Shown: one piece after another, positions 35,626 through 43,925 of the stretch
Position numbering within the stretch: position 1 is the stretch's first letter
Layout: each line of letters opens with the position of its first letter
NCBI RefSeq assembly: GCF_005877885.1
Contig: NZ_VCHY01000015.1
Location: 1-64,000 of the forward strand
Reading direction: 5' to 3'
DNA: 64,000 nt
Source of the DNA: Labilibacter sediminis
Lineage (GTDB): Bacteria > Bacteroidota > Bacteroidia > Bacteroidales > Marinilabiliaceae
Notes under the pieces: model-generated
What the model saw: only the letters and a program-made list of their open reading frames with translations
Database searches by the model: none
What the model was told of the DNA's origin: nothing
Program-made: the position numbers and the translations under genes

Positions 35626-36902
35626 TGAATCTCCCAATTATATTTCACTAACATACCTTCTTTCAACGCTTGGACATTTCCTGTATTAAAAAAATCACCA
35701 TCATCAACCTTAAACTCAAACGCAAACTCAATATCATCTTGTATGGTATCGTTAGCACGGCATCTTATGTTGGTATAATAGTTTCCTCTGATTAATGGGA
35801 AATTAGGTATTTTGCATGTAACAGTTTGGTCACCATTTATTTTGTCAAATGGGGCAGAGGAAAATAAGTTGTTACATAAAAATTTAAGGTTGTTTTTTTC
35901 ATCGAAAAATTGTAATCTGAAATTCACTTTTTCTAATTCATATTTACCTTCTAATTGAAACTCAAACGTAATATCTTCTCCAGATAACACAGAATCAACA
36001 ACCTCGTTAGTGTTGGTTCGTTTAATGGAATAGTCTTTAAAACGGATTAATCCTTTTCCCCCTCGGTCATTTCTGTCTATTAACTTTAATTGACTGTTTT
36101 CCCTGCCATCTTTTAAGTATTGTGTTATGCACGGAGATATTTCATTTTCATAGGTTTTGAGTCCATTGGAAAGAATAATTCCTTTTGAACAAAGTTTTTG
36201 CACACTCGCCATATTATGACTCACAAACAACACCGTTCGTCCTTGATTTTGGCTCACATCCTGCATCTTACCAATAGCTTTTTTCTGGAACTCGGCATCA
36301 CCCACGGCCAGTACTTCATCAACTACCAGTATTTCTGGCTCCAGGTGAGCGGCAATGGCAAAGCCCAGGCGTACGGTCATACCACTACTATAACGTTTCG
36401 TTGGGGTATCGAGGTACTTGGCCACACCGGCAAACTCTACAATTTCGTCCAGCTTGCGGTCAATCTCCCATTTGCGCATACCCATAATGGTACCGTTCAT
36501 ATAAATATTTTCACGGCCTGTCATCTCGGGATGGAAGCCTGTGCCTACTTCCAATAGAGATGCCAGACGGCCTTTTACCTTAATGTTGCCGGTGGTGGGA
36601 GATGTGACTCTTGATAGAAGTTTTAATAAAGTACTTTTCCCAGCTCCATTTTTACCGATGATACCTAACACTTCGCCTTCCTTTACCTCGAGGTTGATAT
36701 CTCGGAGGGCAGCTACCAGTTCGCCTTTCTCGGCTTTTTGTGTGCGGTCGTTCACATGGCCTACCTTGGCGTAAGGGTCGTCCTGTCCAAGGATATTCAT
36801 GCGTACGAAACGGTTAAGGTCGTGGGAGAGGGTACCTGTACCTACTTCACCTAGGCGGTATATCTTTGAGAGATTCTCTATTTTTATAACAGTCTTCGAC
36901 AT
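35622..36902 (-). CDS. wzt: Polysaccharide ABC transporter ATP-binding protein with C-terminal glycan-binding domain
   Basis: A 426-residue Wzt-like ATPase. Walker A GKNGAGKS (83-90), signature YSSGM (171-175) and Walker B ILVVDEV (191-197) are intact. An insertion at residues 35-62 before the main beta-sheet is common in Bacteroidota homologues. Residues ~250-426 form a beta-rich Wzt_C-type domain, which in O9a-type systems recognises the chain end before export. Its membrane partner at 37523..38368 is separated from it by an inserted GxxExxY gene. Confidence 0.92.
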   Translation of the reverse strand: MSKTVIKIENLSKIYRLGEVGTGTLSHDLNRFVRMNILGQDDPYAKVGHVNDRTQKAEKGELVAALRDINLEVKEGEVLGIIGKNGAGKSTLLKLLSRVTSPTTGNIKVKGRLASLLEVGTGFHPEMTGRENIYMNGTIMGMRKWEIDRKLDEIVEFAGVAKYLDTPTKRYSSGMTVRLGFAIAAHLEPEILVVDEVLAVGDAEFQKKAIGKMQDVSQNQGRTVLFVSHNMASVQKLCSKGIILSNGLKTYENEISPCITQYLKDGRENSQLKLIDRNDRGGKGLIRFKDYSIKRTNTNEVVDSVLSGEDITFEFQLEGKYELEKVNFRLQFFDEKNNLKFLCNNLFSSAPFDKINGDQTVTCKIPNFPLIRGNYYTNIRCRANDTIQDDIEFAFEFKVDDGDFFNTGNVQALKEGMLVKYNWEIQ

Positions 36903-37061
36903 ATATGCTGTGTCAACGAAATTTTTAATTAATAGTTACTGCTTCGCAGTTATTTCTGTCATCGAATTATTACGAATTATCTCTAATTAACTGCTTACGC
37001 AGTTTTTAATAAATAAAATAATTCGCGCTAATTTGCTAATTGTAAATCAGCGAAGCTAAAA
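36903..37061. repeat. Short AT-rich repeats between wzt and the GxxExxY gene
   Basis: The gap holds ACTGCTTCGCAGT and ACTGCTTACGCAGT palindromes plus fragments such as TACGAATTAT and AATAATTCGCGC. Similar ACGAATTA-type words and the ACTGCTTCGCAGT palindrome recur at 37455..37522, 38369..38430 and 39010..39115, so the GxxExxY gene is framed by them. Confidence 0.6.
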
Positions 37062-37454
37062 TTAGATGACCAGATTGTTAATAATACGTTTGTATTGCAA
37101 GCTTGGTTTGCCAAAATTAATAAGAATTCCAAGCTTTTTATTAGTTGCTTTAAGGTAATTGATTAATTGAGATTCATGCTCTTTTGTCAAGTCACCCAAA
37201 GCTTTTAATTCTATTATAATATCATTGTAGCAGATGAAGTCAGCCTTATAATACTTATCGAGTTTATCACCTTTGTAGTAAATATGTATCAAGCTTTCTT
37301 TCTGGAAAGGTATATCTTGGATACTAAACTCCTTAGCCAAAGCCTCTTGGTATACTGGTTCAAGAAATCCATTCTTCAATTCATTATGAACCTCCATTGC
37401 TGCTCCTATGATTTTATACGCTTCATCCTTATATAATACTCCTTCTACCATCAA
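37062..37454 (-). CDS. GxxExxY protein (PD-(D/E)XK nuclease-like)
   Basis: A 130-residue protein with HNELKNGFLEPVYQEAL, whose G-F-L-E-P-V-Y segment is the family-naming motif, and the nuclease-like pair D...IIELKAL (residues ~93-105 region, ADFICYNDIIIELKALGDL). Such genes are widespread in Bacteroidota and often sit as a single insert in unrelated operons. Function is not established. Here it separates wzt from wzm. The strand matches the operon, so transcription can continue through it. Confidence 0.88.
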   Translation of the reverse strand: MMVEGVLYKDEAYKIIGAAMEVHNELKNGFLEPVYQEALAKEFSIQDIPFQKESLIHIYYKGDKLDKYYKADFICYNDIIIELKALGDLTKEHESQLINYLKATNKKLGILINFGKPSLQYKRIINNLVI

Positions 37455-37522
37455 TTAAATAATTCGTGAGAATCTGTGTCAATTAGATGATTCATTCGTG
37501 ATAATTAGCGCAAATTCGCTGA

Positions 37523-38368
37523 CTAGACGGTATCAATAAAGTTACGTTCTGTTTTATGGAAGATAATGATGCCTAAAAATAATATGGTACTGGCTACTCC
37601 TGCGCTATAGGCTAAGCTCGCCCAGCTAAAATGTCCTGCTCCTAAAAAGGCATATTTAAAACCTTCCAGGATTGGGGTAAAAGGATTGAGCATTAATATA
37701 TCTTTCATGGTACCCGGTTCAATGGTACTTACCGGATAAATTACCGGTGAGGCATACATCAATAGTTGTACGCCAAAAGCCAACAGAAAGGTTAAGTCGC
37801 GGTATTTAGTCGTCCATGAAGTAAAGATAATACCTGTTCCTAAGCCAAACATGGCCATTAGCAATATATAAACCGGCAATAAGGCAATACTCCAGTTAGG
37901 GTTTACAGCACCATCTTGCGTAAACAGGTAATACAGGTAAACAGCCATAAAAAAGGCAAACTGAATACCAAACTTAATCAGGCCACTGGTTACCTTAGCA
38001 AAGGGCATAATCAAGCGAGGGAAGTATACCTTACCAAATATATTGGCGTTTTCTGTAAATGTTTTGGCCGTGGTGTTAAAGCTTTCTGAGAAATAGCCCC
38101 AGATAGTGATACCAGCCAGATAAAAAAGGATTTGAGGTACACCGTCCGTACTGATCTTGGCTATGCGTCCAAAAACCACCATGTATATGAGGGTCGTCAT
38201 TATGGGTTGCACAATAAACCAGATAGGACCCAGTATGGTCTGCTTATACACGGTAATGATATCTCGTTTTACGAACATTTTTAGTAAGTCGCGGTAAGCC
38301 CATATCTCCTTAAAGTTAATATCGAATGCGTGCCTTTTGGGGCGTATGATTAAGTCGTAGTCTTTCAT
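37523..38368 (-). CDS. wzm: Polysaccharide ABC transporter permease
   Basis: A 281-residue ABC-2 type permease with six hydrophobic segments. WAYRDLLKMFVKRDIITVYK is the amphipathic N-terminal interface helix, LGPIWFIVQPIMTTLIYMV the first membrane segment, and YRDLTFLLAFGVQLLMYASP the conserved C-terminal half. With Wzt it moves the completed lipid-linked glycan across the inner membrane. Separated from wzt by the GxxExxY gene. Confidence 0.93.
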   Translation of the reverse strand: MKDYDLIIRPKRHAFDINFKEIWAYRDLLKMFVKRDIITVYKQTILGPIWFIVQPIMTTLIYMVVFGRIAKISTDGVPQILFYLAGITIWGYFSESFNTTAKTFTENANIFGKVYFPRLIMPFAKVTSGLIKFGIQFAFFMAVYLYYLFTQDGAVNPNWSIALLPVYILLMAMFGLGTGIIFTSWTTKYRDLTFLLAFGVQLLMYASPVIYPVSTIEPGTMKDILMLNPFTPILEGFKYAFLGAGHFSWASLAYSAGVASTILFLGIIIFHKTERNFIDTV

Positions 38369-38445
38369 TTATTTGTCCACTAATTTCGCGAATTAACACG
38401 AATTAAATAATTAAAGTTTTCAGCTTAAGGCTGTCAGCCTTGCTA

Positions 38446-39009
38446 TTATTTATCGAATTTAAAGTCCGGTATTTCAGTTTTACAAACAGGCTTTAATATT
38501 TTATCTTTTTCAGAGAGTATAATATCCTTACCAGGTAACTGCCAATCAATATTTAAGTCTTTATCATTCCAGGCGATGCCACTGTCATAATCTGGAGCGT
38601 ATTTGTTATCTACCATGTAGCTGAAGATGGCAAACTCACTTAAAACGACAAAACCATGGGCAAAACCACGAGGCACATAAAGTTGGTGTTTATTCTCTCC
38701 AGATAACTCAAAACATTGATGTTGCCCGTATGTAGGAGAGTCCTTGCGCAGGTCAACCACAACATCCAGCACCTTACCTTCTATGCAGCGTACCAATTTT
38801 GCCTGGGAGTAGGGTGGTTTTTGATAGTGTAAACCGCGTAAGACACCATAGGATGATTTAGATTCATTCACCTGGATGAAATTTACCTCTCCGATATGTT
38901 CTTTGAATTTATCGTGGTTATAGGCTTCTAAGAAATAACCCCGTCGGTCGCCAAAGATATTGGGCTCAATAAGGATTAAATCTTCTATTTCGGTTTTTAT
39001 GAATTTCAT
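38446..39009 (-). CDS. rfbC: dTDP-4-dehydrorhamnose 3,5-epimerase family protein
   Basis: A 187-residue cupin of the RmlC family from the ATG at 39009. An upstream ATG at 39045 would add 12 residues with no homology. The active-site LRGLHYQ (57-63, H61 as base), the VLDVVVDLRKDSPTYG strand and YVPRGFAHGFVVLSE are intact. It converts dTDP-4-keto-6-deoxy-glucose to the rhamno form, but no rfbA, rfbB or rfbD lie in the window, so dTDP-sugar supply comes from elsewhere or the substrate is different. Confidence 0.92.
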   Translation of the reverse strand: MKFIKTEIEDLILIEPNIFGDRRGYFLEAYNHDKFKEHIGEVNFIQVNESKSSYGVLRGLHYQKPPYSQAKLVRCIEGKVLDVVVDLRKDSPTYGQHQCFELSGENKHQLYVPRGFAHGFVVLSEFAIFSYMVDNKYAPDYDSGIAWNDKDLNIDWQLPGKDIILSEKDKILKPVCKTEIPDFKFDK

Positions 39010-39115
39010 TTGGTTAGTTGCTGCGCAACTCTTTTTTCTGTCCACGAATTACACGGATTTCACTAATTATTACTGCTTCGCAGTTTTTAAATTCGTGTTA
39101 TTGGTGTAATTAGTG
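39010..39115. repeat. Short repeats upstream of rfbC
   Basis: The region holds the GTTGCTGCGCAAC palindrome, TCCACGAATTACACGGATTTC, which is cut one base short of its full repeat here, and another ACTGCTTCGCAGT palindrome. These belong to the same short family seen around the GxxExxY gene. Confidence 0.55.
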
Positions 39116-39219
39116 GATGATTATTTTTTGTTTCTTCAAATTAATCTATCGACATCATTGTTTTATCGAAGATTCGTTTTTTTCGTTGTGTCGTGGTGTT
39201 GAAGGTTGGTGTTCTTTTA

Positions 39220-39767
39220 CTAATTGTTTATTTGTTGAAATATATACTTTCAAATCGACAAATCAGCAGATCGACAAATCAACATATTTCAGAGGCTTGT
39301 TTATTCGTTTATTTGACGATTTGTTTATCTGTTCATTTGTTTATTCGATTACTTCATTTTACAATTCAGCAAATCCACAAATTAACACATCGATACATTC
39401 ACAAATCAACAAATTTCAGAAGCTTGTTTATTCGTTTATTTGACGATTTGTTTAACTGTTCATTTGTTTATTCGATTACTTCATTTTACAAATCAGCAAA
39501 TCAACAAATTAACACATCGACACATTCACAAATCAACATATTTCAGAAGCTTGTTCATCTGTTTATTTGTTGAAATATATACTTTCAAATCGACAAATCC
39601 GCAGATCGACAAATCAACATATTTCAGAGGCTTGTTTATTCGTTTATTTGACGATTTGTTTATCTGTTCATTTGTTTATTCGATTACTTCATTTTACAAT
39701 TCAGCAAATTCACAAATTAACACATCGACACATTCACAAATTACCAAATCAACAGCAGCTTCGCTGC
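39220..39767. repeat. Expanded octamer repeats between rfbC and cysC
   Basis: About 540 bp consist almost wholly of octamer runs: right arms such as CAGCAAAT, CCACAAAT, TAACACAT, CGATACAT, TCACAAAT, CAACAAAT alternate with left arms such as GTTTATTC, GTTTATTT, GACGATTT. A segment from TTTGTTGAAATATATAC at 39231 recurs at 39566, a 335-bp step. Inside are tandem units of about 130 bp bounded by TTTCAGAGGC or TTTCAGAAGC. Open frames here give the same low-complexity peptide in several frames and are not genes. Confidence 0.88.
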
Positions 39768-40358
39768 TTACCATCTCACCGCTGCTTTTACATACTCATA
39801 GGCTTTTTGCACCCCTTCTTCAATATTTAGTTGATCTGTATCGATAATGATATCAGCTTTTTCAGGTTTATCGAAGGGGGCATCCAGTCCGGTAAAGTTT
39901 TTAATTTCTCCGGCCAGTGCTTTTTTGTACAGTCCCTTGGGATCGCGTTTGGTGCATGTTTCGAAACTGGTATCCATAAATACCTCTATAAAATTATCTT
40001 CACCAATGATGTCTTTGGCCATCTGGCGTATTTCGTTGGTGGGGGAGATAAAGGCATTGATGGTGATGATGCCGCAGTTGATAAACAGTTTATTGATTTC
40101 TGCTATGCGGCGTATATTTTCGTTACGGTCTTCGGCTGTAAATCCCAGGTTGTTGTTGATGCCGGTACGTATATTGTCGCCATCGAGCACCTGTGTCAGG
40201 TAACCTTTCTCTGCCAGCTTGCGCTCCAGTCCGTGTGCCAATGTACTTTTTCCCGAGCCCGACAATCCAGTGATCCAGATTACCTTTGCTTTTTGCTTCA
40301 GGTACTGCTCCTTGTCGTCGCGCGTGAGGTATATGTTTGTAGGGTGTATGTTGTTCAT
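39768..40358 (-). CDS. cysC: Adenylyl-sulfate kinase
   Basis: A 196-residue APS kinase. Walker A is GLSGSGKST (31-39). VLDGDNIRTGINNNLGFTAE (APS binding), EDRNENIRRIAEI, FISPTNEIRQMA and FTGLDAPFDKPEKADIIIDT are all standard. It phosphorylates APS to PAPS, the donor for the two sulfotransferases at 34.0-35.6 kb. No sulfurylase (cysDN) is in the window. It sits between two blocks of expanded octamer repeats, so the operon either reads through them or is interrupted there. Confidence 0.95.
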   Translation of the reverse strand: MNNIHPTNIYLTRDDKEQYLKQKAKVIWITGLSGSGKSTLAHGLERKLAEKGYLTQVLDGDNIRTGINNNLGFTAEDRNENIRRIAEINKLFINCGIITINAFISPTNEIRQMAKDIIGEDNFIEVFMDTSFETCTKRDPKGLYKKALAGEIKNFTGLDAPFDKPEKADIIIDTDQLNIEEGVQKAYEYVKAAVRW

Positions 40359-40409
40359 GATTTTAAGGTATCAAGTCGTAAGTGTAAAGACGATATGCGG
40401 CTTGGTGTT

Positions 40410-41047
40410 TTTATTGTTTATTTGTTGAATCGTTTATTTGTCTATTTGTTTAAGTGTATTTTATATAGTTCAAATCAACACATTGACACATTAGCAAATC
40501 AACATATTTCAGAGGCTTGTTTATTCGTTTATTTGACGATTTGTTTAACTGTTCATTTGTTGATTCGATCAATTTATTTTACAAATCAACACATTGACAA
40601 ATTATCAAATCGACATACCGACATCACTTGTTTGTTTTTTCAAAGATTCGTTGCGTCGTTGTATCGAAGATTGTTGTTGCTTAATTGTTTATTTGTCTAT
40701 TTGTTGTTTAAGTGTATTTTATATAGTTCAAATCAACACATTGACACATTAGCAAATTAACAAATTTCAGAGGCTTGTTTATTCGTTTATTTGACGATTT
40801 GTTTAACTGTTCATTTGTTGATTCGATCAATTTATTTTACAAATCAACACATTGACAAATTATCAAATCGACATACCGACATCACTTGTTTGTTTTTTCA
40901 AAGATTCGTTGCGTCGTTGTATCGAAGATTGTTGTTGCTTAATCGTTTATTTGTCTATTTGTTGTTTAAGTGTATTTTGCATAGTTCAAATTAACACATT
41001 AACACATTAGCAAATCAACAAATTAGCACATTAACACATTAACAAAC
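40410..41047. repeat. 258-bp tandem repeat, about 2.3 copies
   Basis: TAAGTGTATTTTATATAG occurs at 40451 and 40709, and the variant TAAGTGTATTTTGCATAG at 40967, an exact 258-bp step both times. Each unit has octamer right arms (CAACACAT, TGACACAT, TAGCAAAT), TTTCAGAGGCTTG, left arms (GTTTATTC, GTTTATTT, GACGATTT, GTTTAACT), a second right arm and a GTTGCGTCGTTGTATCGAAG tail. The two full units are almost identical, implying recent duplication. Confidence 0.92.
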
Positions 41048-42463
41048 TTACAAATAAGTCTTCTTACAAAAGTCAACTTTGCTTAGCTCACTAAATAACT
41101 CTTTCTCGGTGAATCCTTCTGCTAAATCCGGAAAGAGCATGTTGGATGCATAGATAAAGGCATCCAGTAACAACAAATCTTCCTTGGTTACTAGGTAGGC
41201 AAATAAGGCTGAATGGAATGATTGGTATTCGAGCGAGTGTATTTGTTTTCTGTTACCGAATAGCTTCGATAGAGAAGATTTGTTGATAAGCTTTTCTGTA
41301 ATGATCTGACATTTTTTATCTTCCAGAGCTAAGATCTGATCATTTTCGAGCTGTAGCATCAGGTAGTTAGGATATATAGACAGGTATTGATCGATTTGTC
41401 TGGCTATCTTTTTTAATTCAACCTTGTTGATATGCATTTCAACGATGTGCATATAGCTGTAAAAAGGTACATCAGGATGATTATTTGCCAGTTTTTTTAG
41501 TTTGTAACTTTTTAAGTCTTCATCAAAATCCAAACTGTCAAGTATTTCCTCAATCTTTTCGTCGTGCTGATTAGATTGTGTACCACTTAAGGCAGAAGGG
41601 ATGCTTTCGTCATTGATGTCTACATCCAGAAAATTGATAAATAAGTTTCGGGCTGCCTCAATTTTTTCCAGACCATGGTAATTGTAAAACAGCCTTTTGC
41701 TTAGGTATAATAATTCCACCGGATCGTCGGGGGAAGTGTGTTTTTCATAGTCCGCCAGTTCTTTAAAGCGCTTAAGGTCTTCAACTCTTTCTATCAGCGG
41801 CTGCTCATATATATATTCCTCAATGGGCGCATCTTCCTGGTATTCTTCCGCATCATCTTCGAACTCGCTTTGTGCTTCCTGTGTGAGTTCATCATAATCG
41901 GTATAAAAGAAACCATCCGGACCAACCGTACTCATTAGATGGTTGTAAGCTCTTTGTGCTTCTTCCTTATTGTCGGCCCCGGCAATGATGACAGGTTTAT
42001 TATCTGAGCCACACTCTATCTCCATTAACTCAATGTCATCGTTATCTTCTTCAAGAATATATTGTGCCCGTTGATAAAACTCTTTGTTGCCCTTAAAACC
42101 ATAATCGTCAGCAAACTCCAGTCCTGCGAATATGATGTTGTGCGCCAGGGTGTAGTCAATCTTTTCAAAGGACTCTTCAGGGAAATATTCTTTTTTAAAA
42201 TCCTCGTACTCCTCCGGTAAATTGTTGAAAATGCAATCAGCCTCTTTAACACCTAAACAATAAAGATCAACTAAAAATACACCACCTGTTACGTTCCCGT
42301 TTTTGTGCTTTCTGCTGACTAAAATGCTACACATCATCGACTCTTTCCATGAGCTGTTGATGATACATTCATATATAGGCAGTTTTCGCGCCTGTGTTTT
42401 AATGTATTTTTCGGGTGATAATGGTTTGTTGGAGCTTTGTTTATTTTGGTGTTTTTTAGTCAT
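41048..42463 (-). CDS. Hypothetical acidic protein
   Basis: A 471-residue cytoplasmic protein that I cannot place in a named family. There is no signal peptide or membrane segment. LPIYECIINSSWKESMMCSI and GGVFLVDLYCLGVKEADCIF near the N-terminus look like a conserved domain that I have seen in unannotated Bacteroidota proteins. Residues ~200-330 are very acidic (EFEDDAEEYQEDAPIEEY) and probably helical. It lies in the polysaccharide transcript between two repeat-rich gaps, but nothing suggests a sugar-related activity. Confidence 0.75.
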   Translation of the reverse strand: MTKKHQNKQSSNKPLSPEKYIKTQARKLPIYECIINSSWKESMMCSILVSRKHKNGNVTGGVFLVDLYCLGVKEADCIFNNLPEEYEDFKKEYFPEESFEKIDYTLAHNIIFAGLEFADDYGFKGNKEFYQRAQYILEEDNDDIELMEIECGSDNKPVIIAGADNKEEAQRAYNHLMSTVGPDGFFYTDYDELTQEAQSEFEDDAEEYQEDAPIEEYIYEQPLIERVEDLKRFKELADYEKHTSPDDPVELLYLSKRLFYNYHGLEKIEAARNLFINFLDVDINDESIPSALSGTQSNQHDEKIEEILDSLDFDEDLKSYKLKKLANNHPDVPFYSYMHIVEMHINKVELKKIARQIDQYLSIYPNYLMLQLENDQILALEDKKCQIITEKLINKSSLSKLFGNRKQIHSLEYQSFHSALFAYLVTKEDLLLLDAFIYASNMLFPDLAEGFTEKELFSELSKVDFCKKTYL

Positions 42464-42701
42464 TTATTTGTTGTTTCGAAGATTGGTTTTGTTGTTTGTT
42501 TATTTGCCTATTTGTTTATTTGCCTATTTGTTTATTCGTTTATTTGTAGAGTTTGCTTCTCAAATCGACAAATTAACAATTCAATATTTCAAAATTATCG
42601 AAGATTGGTTTTTTGTTGGTACTTGATGTCGATTTGTTTATCTGTTTATTTGTCGATTTGTGTAATGTATCCTTTAAGAACAACTTTTATTGATGAATAA
42701 T
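42464..42701. repeat. Octamer-rich gap
   Basis: Left-arm octamers (GTTTATTT, GCCTATTT, GTTTATTC) run from about 42495 to 42550, followed by a short right arm (CAAATCGA, CAAATTAA, CAATTCAA) at about 42561..42585, and another left-arm run at 42627..42660. No coding signal. Confidence 0.75.
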
Positions 42702-43064
42702 TTATTTTTCCAATAGCCTTTTGTGGAATGCATTGATTTTATTTGATAACTCTGTTATTTCTTTTCTAAGTTCTATAAGAACATTGTTGTTAATAAAACC
42801 CAGGTCGTTGGATAAAATAAGCTGGTTAATAACCTCCAGAAGGCTGGAGAAAGCCATTTCTATAAATCTAGCTTTGTCTTTATTTGAATGCCTTCCGTTT
42901 CCTTCTGCTATATTTGAAGAAATAGAAACAGCAGCTCTTCGTAGTTGAGATGTCAGACCAAATTTTTCTTCTTCCGGGAAATGTTGTGTTATTGAGTATA
43001 TGTTTTTTACCAGTTGGCGTGACAGTTGCCAGATCTCAAGTTTTTCAAAATTGTATTGATACAT
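42702..43064 (-). CDS. Four-helix-bundle protein (23S rRNA intervening-sequence family)
   Basis: A 120-residue all-helical protein. [40 protein letters not shown] and [14 protein letters not shown] are the family pattern. Members are found both inside 23S rRNA insertions and, as here, as single genes scattered through Bacteroidota chromosomes, often in polysaccharide loci. Function is unknown. It lies 236 bp after upxY on the same strand. Confidence 0.9.
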   Translation of the reverse strand: MYQYNFEKLEIWQLSRQLVKNIYSITQHFPEEEKFGLTSQLRRAAVSISSNIAEGNGRHSNKDKARFIEMAFSSLLEVINQLILSNDLGFINNNVLIELRKEITELSNKINAFHKRLLEK

Positions 43065-43300
43065 TAGTCAGGTTGGGTTAATGATTTTATTAAGAAATTT
43101 CAGAAAAAGAGAGATGTAAACAAGCTCATCAATTTAACAAATCATCAAATAAACAAATCGTCATTTTTAAAGGAAAAACCTACCTTTTTTTCACGGCTTC
43201 GCCTCCCTCAGTCCCATATGATATAGGCTAAGTGAGTGCTCATAATATGTCAATTCTGACCTAATCAGATAGTTAAGTCAGTTATGTGTTTTTTGGTTAT

Positions 43301-43807
43301 TTATTTCTCTATCGTTGCTTCGTTCAAATCTACCACCAATGTATAACCAATGTTTGAAATATTTAAGTAAAGTTTTTTTGTCCCCTGAATGGTATTTACT
43401 ACTCCCTTTATACCCTTTAAAGGGCCAGAGGTTACAGTAATTTCCTCTCCTTTTTTAATATTTCCGGCTTCCACGCTAAAAGCAATTTTGTTTTCGATTG
43501 TTTTTTGCATGGCAACTATTTCATTTTCAGGAATAACAACAGCTGCGCCCTTGTGTGTTACATAGGCAACCACTCCTACAACATCAAAAACCCATTTATA
43601 TTGCTCAGGTGTAATTTTTATGAATACATAAGAACTAATGGCAGGAACCTCAACCCATTTTTTGCGGTCGCTCCATTGGCGGAGTTCGCGTTTTATGGGT
43701 AGGTAATTGTGGATCCCTTTTTTACTGAGAGCCTCTGCAACTTTTTTTTCGGCTCGGGATTTGGTATATATAGCATGCCAGACATGCTTAGTTGTGTCTT
43801 CCTTCAA
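43301..43807 (-). CDS. upxY: UpxY-type (NusG-like) transcription antiterminator
   Basis: A 168-residue NusG paralogue. The NGN domain (residues ~8-110) has HVWHAIYTKSRAEKKVAEAL, NYLPIKRELRQWSDRKKW and ISSYVFIKITPEQY; the KOW domain (~115-165) has VTSGPLKGIKGVV. UpxY proteins are encoded first in Bacteroides capsule operons and allow RNA polymerase to read through the leader and operon. It is first here too. The best frame starts with TTG at 43807: no in-frame ATG lies upstream before the predicted promoter. No upxZ partner follows. Confidence 0.92.
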   Translation of the reverse strand: MKEDTTKHVWHAIYTKSRAEKKVAEALSKKGIHNYLPIKRELRQWSDRKKWVEVPAISSYVFIKITPEQYKWVFDVVGVVAYVTHKGAAVVIPENEIVAMQKTIENKIAFSVEAGNIKKGEEITVTSGPLKGIKGVVNTIQGTKKLYLNISNIGYTLVVDLNEATIEK

Positions 43808-43829
43808 AATCTTCCATTTTTTGGATACG

Positions 43830-43837
43830 CAAATTTA
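43830..43837 (-). promoter_or_regulatory. Predicted promoter of the polysaccharide locus
   Basis: On the minus strand TAAATTTG matches the -7 box TAnnTTTG. It lies 23 bp before the TTG start of upxY, giving a very short leader. A good -33 box is not evident. The assignment supports the TTG start because an upstream start would fall on the promoter. Confidence 0.4.
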
Positions 43838-43925
43838 TAATTTTTTTCTTATGAATGGTATTGTTTGGTATGAAAAAGGTGACTCGTCGCAATTGTTCGA
43901 AAAGGGGTTTTTCTTTCGGGATTAT

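Noticed and set aside
36198-36774. Two plus-strand open frames opposite wzt
   Set aside because: They are antisense shadows of the well-conserved ATPase domain.
39117-40994. Plus-strand open frames rich in LFVYLFICLF and INKLTNRHI
   Set aside because: They are translations of octamer arms and the 258-bp repeat, partly antisense to cysC. The 8-bp step gives low-complexity peptides in all frames.
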